Shown here one piece after another: positions 7,265 through 9,285 of a DNA stretch of 9,285 bases; the first letter of the stretch is position 1; each line of letters begins with the position of its first letter. The stretch spans positions 1-9,285 of the forward strand of contig JANTHH010000111.1 in assembly GCA_024762485.1 (NCBI GenBank). The letters run 5' to 3'. A program made the translations under genes and the position numbers. The notes under the pieces are model-generated. The model saw only the letters and a program-made list of their open reading frames with translations, was not told where the DNA came from and did not search any database. This stretch comes from Chromatiales bacterium (GTDB lineage: Bacteria > Pseudomonadota > Gammaproteobacteria > Chromatiales > Chromatiaceae).

Positions 7265-8029
7265 ATGCGACACCTGATGCGACACACCCTGCCCCGCCTG
7301 CTGCTGCCTGTTGTGCTGATGGCGGCCAGCAGCACACAGGCCGACTGGCGTGACTTCCTCGACAAGGCACGCGACAGGCTCAGCGGCGATACCACCACGG
7401 AGCAGAACCCGCAGCTGAGCGAGGCAGAGATCAGCGACGGCTTGCGTGAAGCCCTGGCCGTCGGTGCAGATCGCGCGATCCGCCTGCTTGGAAGATCGGG
7501 GGGCTATCTGGATGATCCCCAGGTACACATCCCCCTGCCCGGGATGCTCGATACCGCAGCCAAGGGGCTGCGCCTGATTGGCCAGGACGAACTGGTCGAT
7601 GACTTCGAGACCACCCTCAACCGTGCTGCAGAGCAGGCCATTCCCAGGACCCTGGATATCGTCAGGGACACGGTGAAGGGGATGACACTGAAGGATGCGC
7701 GGGACATCCTCACCGGGCCCGATGACAGCGCCACCCGTTATCTCCGCGACAAGGCGGGCGACAGCCTCTACCAGGCCATCCGCCCCATTGTGGCCGACGC
7801 CACGGAGCGCGCTGGCGCAACTGCGGCGTACAAGCGCTTCGCCGCAAAGGCGGGGGCAGGATCACGTCTCAATACACTGCTGAGCTCGCAACAGCTTGAT
7901 CTCGACGACTATGTCACCCGCAAGGCCCTCGACGGACTGTTTTTGAAGCTCGCCGACGAGGAACGCTTGATCCGCGAGGACCCCTTGGCGCGCAGCACCG
8001 AGCTGCTGAAAAAGGTCTTCGGATCCTGA
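7265..8029 (+). CDS. Exported DUF4197 family protein
   Basis: A 254-residue protein with a Sec signal peptide: a basic start (MRHLMRHTLPR), a hydrophobic core (LLLPVVLMAA) and an STQA|DW cleavage site after residue 26. The mature protein matches the DUF4197 pattern: LSEAEISDGLREALAVGADRAI (51-72), then a DDPQVHIPLPG stretch (83-93), FETTLNRAAEQAIP, MTLKDARDILTGPDDSATRYLRDK and a RPIV segment. It is mostly helical, has no cysteine in the mature part and no evident catalytic motif, and is probably periplasmic. The family's function is unknown to me. It lies 55 bases after the GGDEF-EAL gene on the same strand with no terminator between them, so the two may be cotranscribed. Family assignment rests on remembered motif similarity. 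Confidence 0.9.
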   Translation: MRHLMRHTLPRLLLPVVLMAASSTQADWRDFLDKARDRLSGDTTTEQNPQLSEAEISDGLREALAVGADRAIRLLGRSGGYLDDPQVHIPLPGMLDTAAKGLRLIGQDELVDDFETTLNRAAEQAIPRTLDIVRDTVKGMTLKDARDILTGPDDSATRYLRDKAGDSLYQAIRPIVADATERAGATAAYKRFAAKAGAGSRLNTLLSSQQLDLDDYVTRKALDGLFLKLADEERLIREDPLARSTELLKKVFGS

Positions 8030-8054
8030 CACCACTCCCCTGGTAGGGGGTGTC
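8028..8054 (+). terminator. Possible hairpin terminator after the DUF4197 gene (no T run)
   Basis: GACACC (8028-8033) pairs with GGTGTC (8049-8054), with further C-G pairing inside, overlapping the stop codon. The sequence after it (TGTTGA) has no T tract, so termination would be weak at best. Confidence 0.3.
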
Positions 8055-8056
8055 TG

Positions 8057-8070
8057 TTGACCTGCATCAA
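8057..8070 (+). promoter_or_regulatory. FNR/ANR/DNR-like binding site
   Basis: TTGAC-CTGC-ATCAA differs from the FNR consensus TTGAT-N4-ATCAA at one position and keeps the symmetry of both half-sites. It lies upstream of a -10 element TATACT at 8133-8138 that lacks a recognisable -35. The site centre (8063.5) would be about 81 bases before the predicted transcription start, close to spacings used by class I CRP/FNR activation. This suggests oxygen-responsive or nitric-oxide-responsive control of the gene at 8214. A chance match remains possible. Confidence 0.45.
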
Positions 8071-8132
8071 TCTGCATGCAATCGGCTTCCCACAAGCGCC
8101 TGCGCAGGGCCAGCGGCAGGATTATTTTTTCC

Positions 8133-8138
8133 TATACT
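8133..8138 (+). promoter_or_regulatory. -10 element for the exported IPT-domain protein gene
   Basis: TATACT (5/6 to TATAAT) follows a T-rich stretch (ATTATTTTTT, 8121-8130). No -35 is seen about 17 bases upstream (CCAGCG there), which fits an activator-dependent promoter. The predicted start is near 8145, giving a leader of about 70 bases. Confidence 0.5.
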
Positions 8139-8213
8139 CGTATCTCGACGGCAGGGGGCTCATACATCTGACCGATTGCCGCACCACGAATCAAACGGAC
8201 AAGGAAAAGAGAC

Positions 8214-9098
8214 ATGAAATCCCTGGGACGATTCAATTTGACACCGCTTTCTACAGTCCATTATCTGGCCTTGTTGTCGGTCATGCTTCTCGCAACCGGC
8301 CCATTGCTGGTGCCCGCTGCACACGCCGGCGGACGGGTTGAGGTGGAGATACTAGGCCACTACACCGATGACGAGGAGTGTTGCGGAGAGGAGTGGACCT
8401 TCGAGGTGCAGGCCCGGGACGTGCCCAACCTGGATGACAAGGACTGGCGGCCAGCCAACGCCATCAAGGACCTGTGGAGCGGTGACAGCGACCCTGATCA
8501 CAACGACTGGCACGACACCGAAGACAAGCCCCTGATGAAGCAGAATTACAGCGATGCGCTCCCGAGCCGCCTCGAGATCAAGCAATGGGGCTGGGAGGAC
8601 GACCGGGGAGCGCGCTGGAAGTATGACTGCTGCCACTGGTATACCAACGATGATGACAGCTATGGCACCGGTACCGAGACCATCGACCTCAACAGTCTCA
8701 GCAATGCCACCTGGAAGACCTTCGACTGGCCGGATCTGAAAGGCAGTCATGGACTCAAGGTGCGTGCAAGGGTCATCCGCGCCCCGGTGATCAAGGACAT
8801 CTCACCGAACTTCGGCTGCCGGGGTGACACCAACCTGCAGGTCACCATCACCGGTGACAACTTCCCCACCAACGATGACAACCTGGTCGGACAAATCGAC
8901 TGGGAAGGCCTGGTCGCGAGCAATTTCCATGCAGTATCCAGCAACTCGGTCACGGCCAGAGTGGATATCGGCCCAGCCGCCTGCCTGGGCAAGGCCGACG
9001 TGAAGATCGCCAACACAGAATTGCTGCTGATGCCCGCGGTCCTCCCAGATGGCTTCGAGATCAGGCGGGCAAACGCCCCCGGCTGCGCCCCGCAATAA
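8214..9098 (+). CDS. Exported acidic protein with two vicinal Cys pairs and C-terminal IPT/TIG-like domain
   Basis: A 294-residue protein I cannot assign to a named family. Start ATG 8214 has AAGGA 8 bases upstream. A long signal peptide (residues 1-38) has core YLALLSVMLLATGPLLV and ends AHA|GG. The mature N-terminal region, 39-185, is rich in Asp, Glu and Trp. It has two CC pairs (C56-C57 in EECCGEE and C139-C140 in DCCHWY), an Asp-rich loop (DSDPDHNDWHD, 91-101) and TNDDDSYGTGTETIDL. This acidic-loop beta pattern recalls calcium-binding C2-like folds, which is inference only. Residues 190-285 look like an IPT/TIG immunoglobulin-like domain (PVIKDISPNFGCRGDTNLQVTITGDNF; later SNSVTARVDI), with C202 and C257 a possible disulfide. 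C291 is near the end. It likely acts in the periplasm, at the cell surface or outside the cell. It has its own promoter region and no partner gene in view. Confidence 0.85.
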   Translation: MKSLGRFNLTPLSTVHYLALLSVMLLATGPLLVPAAHAGGRVEVEILGHYTDDEECCGEEWTFEVQARDVPNLDDKDWRPANAIKDLWSGDSDPDHNDWHDTEDKPLMKQNYSDALPSRLEIKQWGWEDDRGARWKYDCCHWYTNDDDSYGTGTETIDLNSLSNATWKTFDWPDLKGSHGLKVRARVIRAPVIKDISPNFGCRGDTNLQVTITGDNFPTNDDNLVGQIDWEGLVASNFHAVSSNSVTARVDIGPAACLGKADVKIANTELLLMPAVLPDGFEIRRANAPGCAPQ

Positions 9099-9114
9099 TC
9101 ACGTTCGTTCGCAC

Positions 9115-9154
9115 TGACAGACAGCAGACCGCCCGTGGCGACTGCTGTCTGTCA
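9115..9154 (+). repeat. 13-bp perfect inverted repeat, possible terminator or RNA-stability hairpin
   Basis: TGACAGACAGCAG (9115-9127) is the exact reverse complement of CTGCTGTCTGTCA (9142-9154), with a 14-base loop. It begins 16 bases after the stop codon of the gene at 8214, where a terminator is expected, but no T run follows. A second stem, GCCCGTG (9131-9137) with CACGGGC (9153-9159), uses the loop and the 3' flank and competes with the outer end of the first stem. Confidence 0.75.
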
Positions 9155-9208
9155 CGGGCGATGCCTGGCCGACACCAATCGCGCTAGTGGGCAGATTCAT
9201 GCCTCGGG

Positions 9209-9214
9209 TATAAT
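9209..9214 (+). promoter_or_regulatory. -10 element upstream of the right-edge gene
   Basis: A perfect TATAAT followed by a GC-rich discriminator (CCGCGCC). The hexamer 17 bases upstream (AGTGGG) is a poor -35. The predicted start is near 9221, about 30 bases before the ATG at 9252. Confidence 0.6.
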
Positions 9215-9251
9215 CCGCGCCTGTTTTTCGACACCAGCGCTGTGACCCACC

Positions 9252-9285
9252 ATGAACTTCATCGAAACCCGCGGTAACGACGGCC
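9252..9285 (+). CDS. thrC: Probable threonine synthase, N-terminal fragment
   Basis: Only 11 codons are inside the window, reading MNFIETRGNDG. This matches the N-terminus typical of one branch of threonine synthases, the PLP enzymes that convert O-phosphohomoserine to threonine. A TATAAT promoter lies just upstream, while the ribosome-binding site before the ATG is weak. With so few residues the identification is tentative and rests on recognising the FIETRGNDG start. Confidence 0.55.
   Translation, partial: MNFIETRGNDG

Noticed and set aside
8057..8341. 94-codon plus-strand frame overlapping the start of the exported protein gene
   Set aside because: It starts within the regulatory region with no ribosome-binding site and overlaps the well-supported start at 8214 in another frame.

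Overview
The window looks like chromosomal DNA of a GC-rich gammaproteobacterium. The evidence is the RNase R-RlmB gene pair, a class II tRNA-Leu with an encoded CCA end, sigma70-type promoters and the style of the c-di-GMP proteins. A sulfur-oxidising or Chromatiales-like lineage is my guess from general resemblance only. Coding density is high, and I see no insertion sequence, phage gene, CRISPR array or other sign of recent transfer.

Layout. (1) Positions 1-1856, plus strand: the 3' part of a large c-di-GMP gene whose start lies left of the window. It carries a DUF1631-like segment, a degenerate GGDEF domain and an EAL domain that keeps its catalytic residues. (2) Positions 1867-5051, minus strand: an rnr-rlmB operon with overlapping stop and start codons (RNase R, then the 23S rRNA 2'-O-methyltransferase). 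It converges on gene 1 with only 10 bases between stops. (3) Positions 5052-5300: a compact control region. It has a strong stable-RNA promoter, tRNA-Leu(CAG) and a strong intrinsic terminator, plus a likely divergent rnr promoter interleaved with the tRNA promoter. (4) Positions 5353-7209, plus strand: a six-helix membrane protein with an intact GGDEF domain and an EAL domain. (5) Positions 7265-8029, plus strand: an exported DUF4197 protein. (6) Positions 8030-8213: an intergenic region with an FNR/ANR-like box and a -10 element. (7) Positions 8214-9098, plus strand: an exported acidic protein with two vicinal cysteine pairs and a C-terminal IPT/TIG-like domain. (8) Positions 9099-9251: a 13-bp perfect inverted repeat and a TATAAT promoter, leading into the first codons of a probable threonine synthase at the right edge.

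How the genes relate. RNase R and RlmB are housekeeping RNA metabolism, and the adjacent tRNA-Leu(CAG) fits that theme. Two multidomain c-di-GMP enzymes flank this RNA block. By their motifs, one should only degrade c-di-GMP and the other could make and degrade it. The least understood part is 7210-9160: two exported proteins of unknown role, the second possibly under oxygen-responsive control. I see no clear new multi-gene system. The best leads are the exported cysteine-pair/IPT protein with its FNR-like box, and the interleaved rnr/tRNA promoters.
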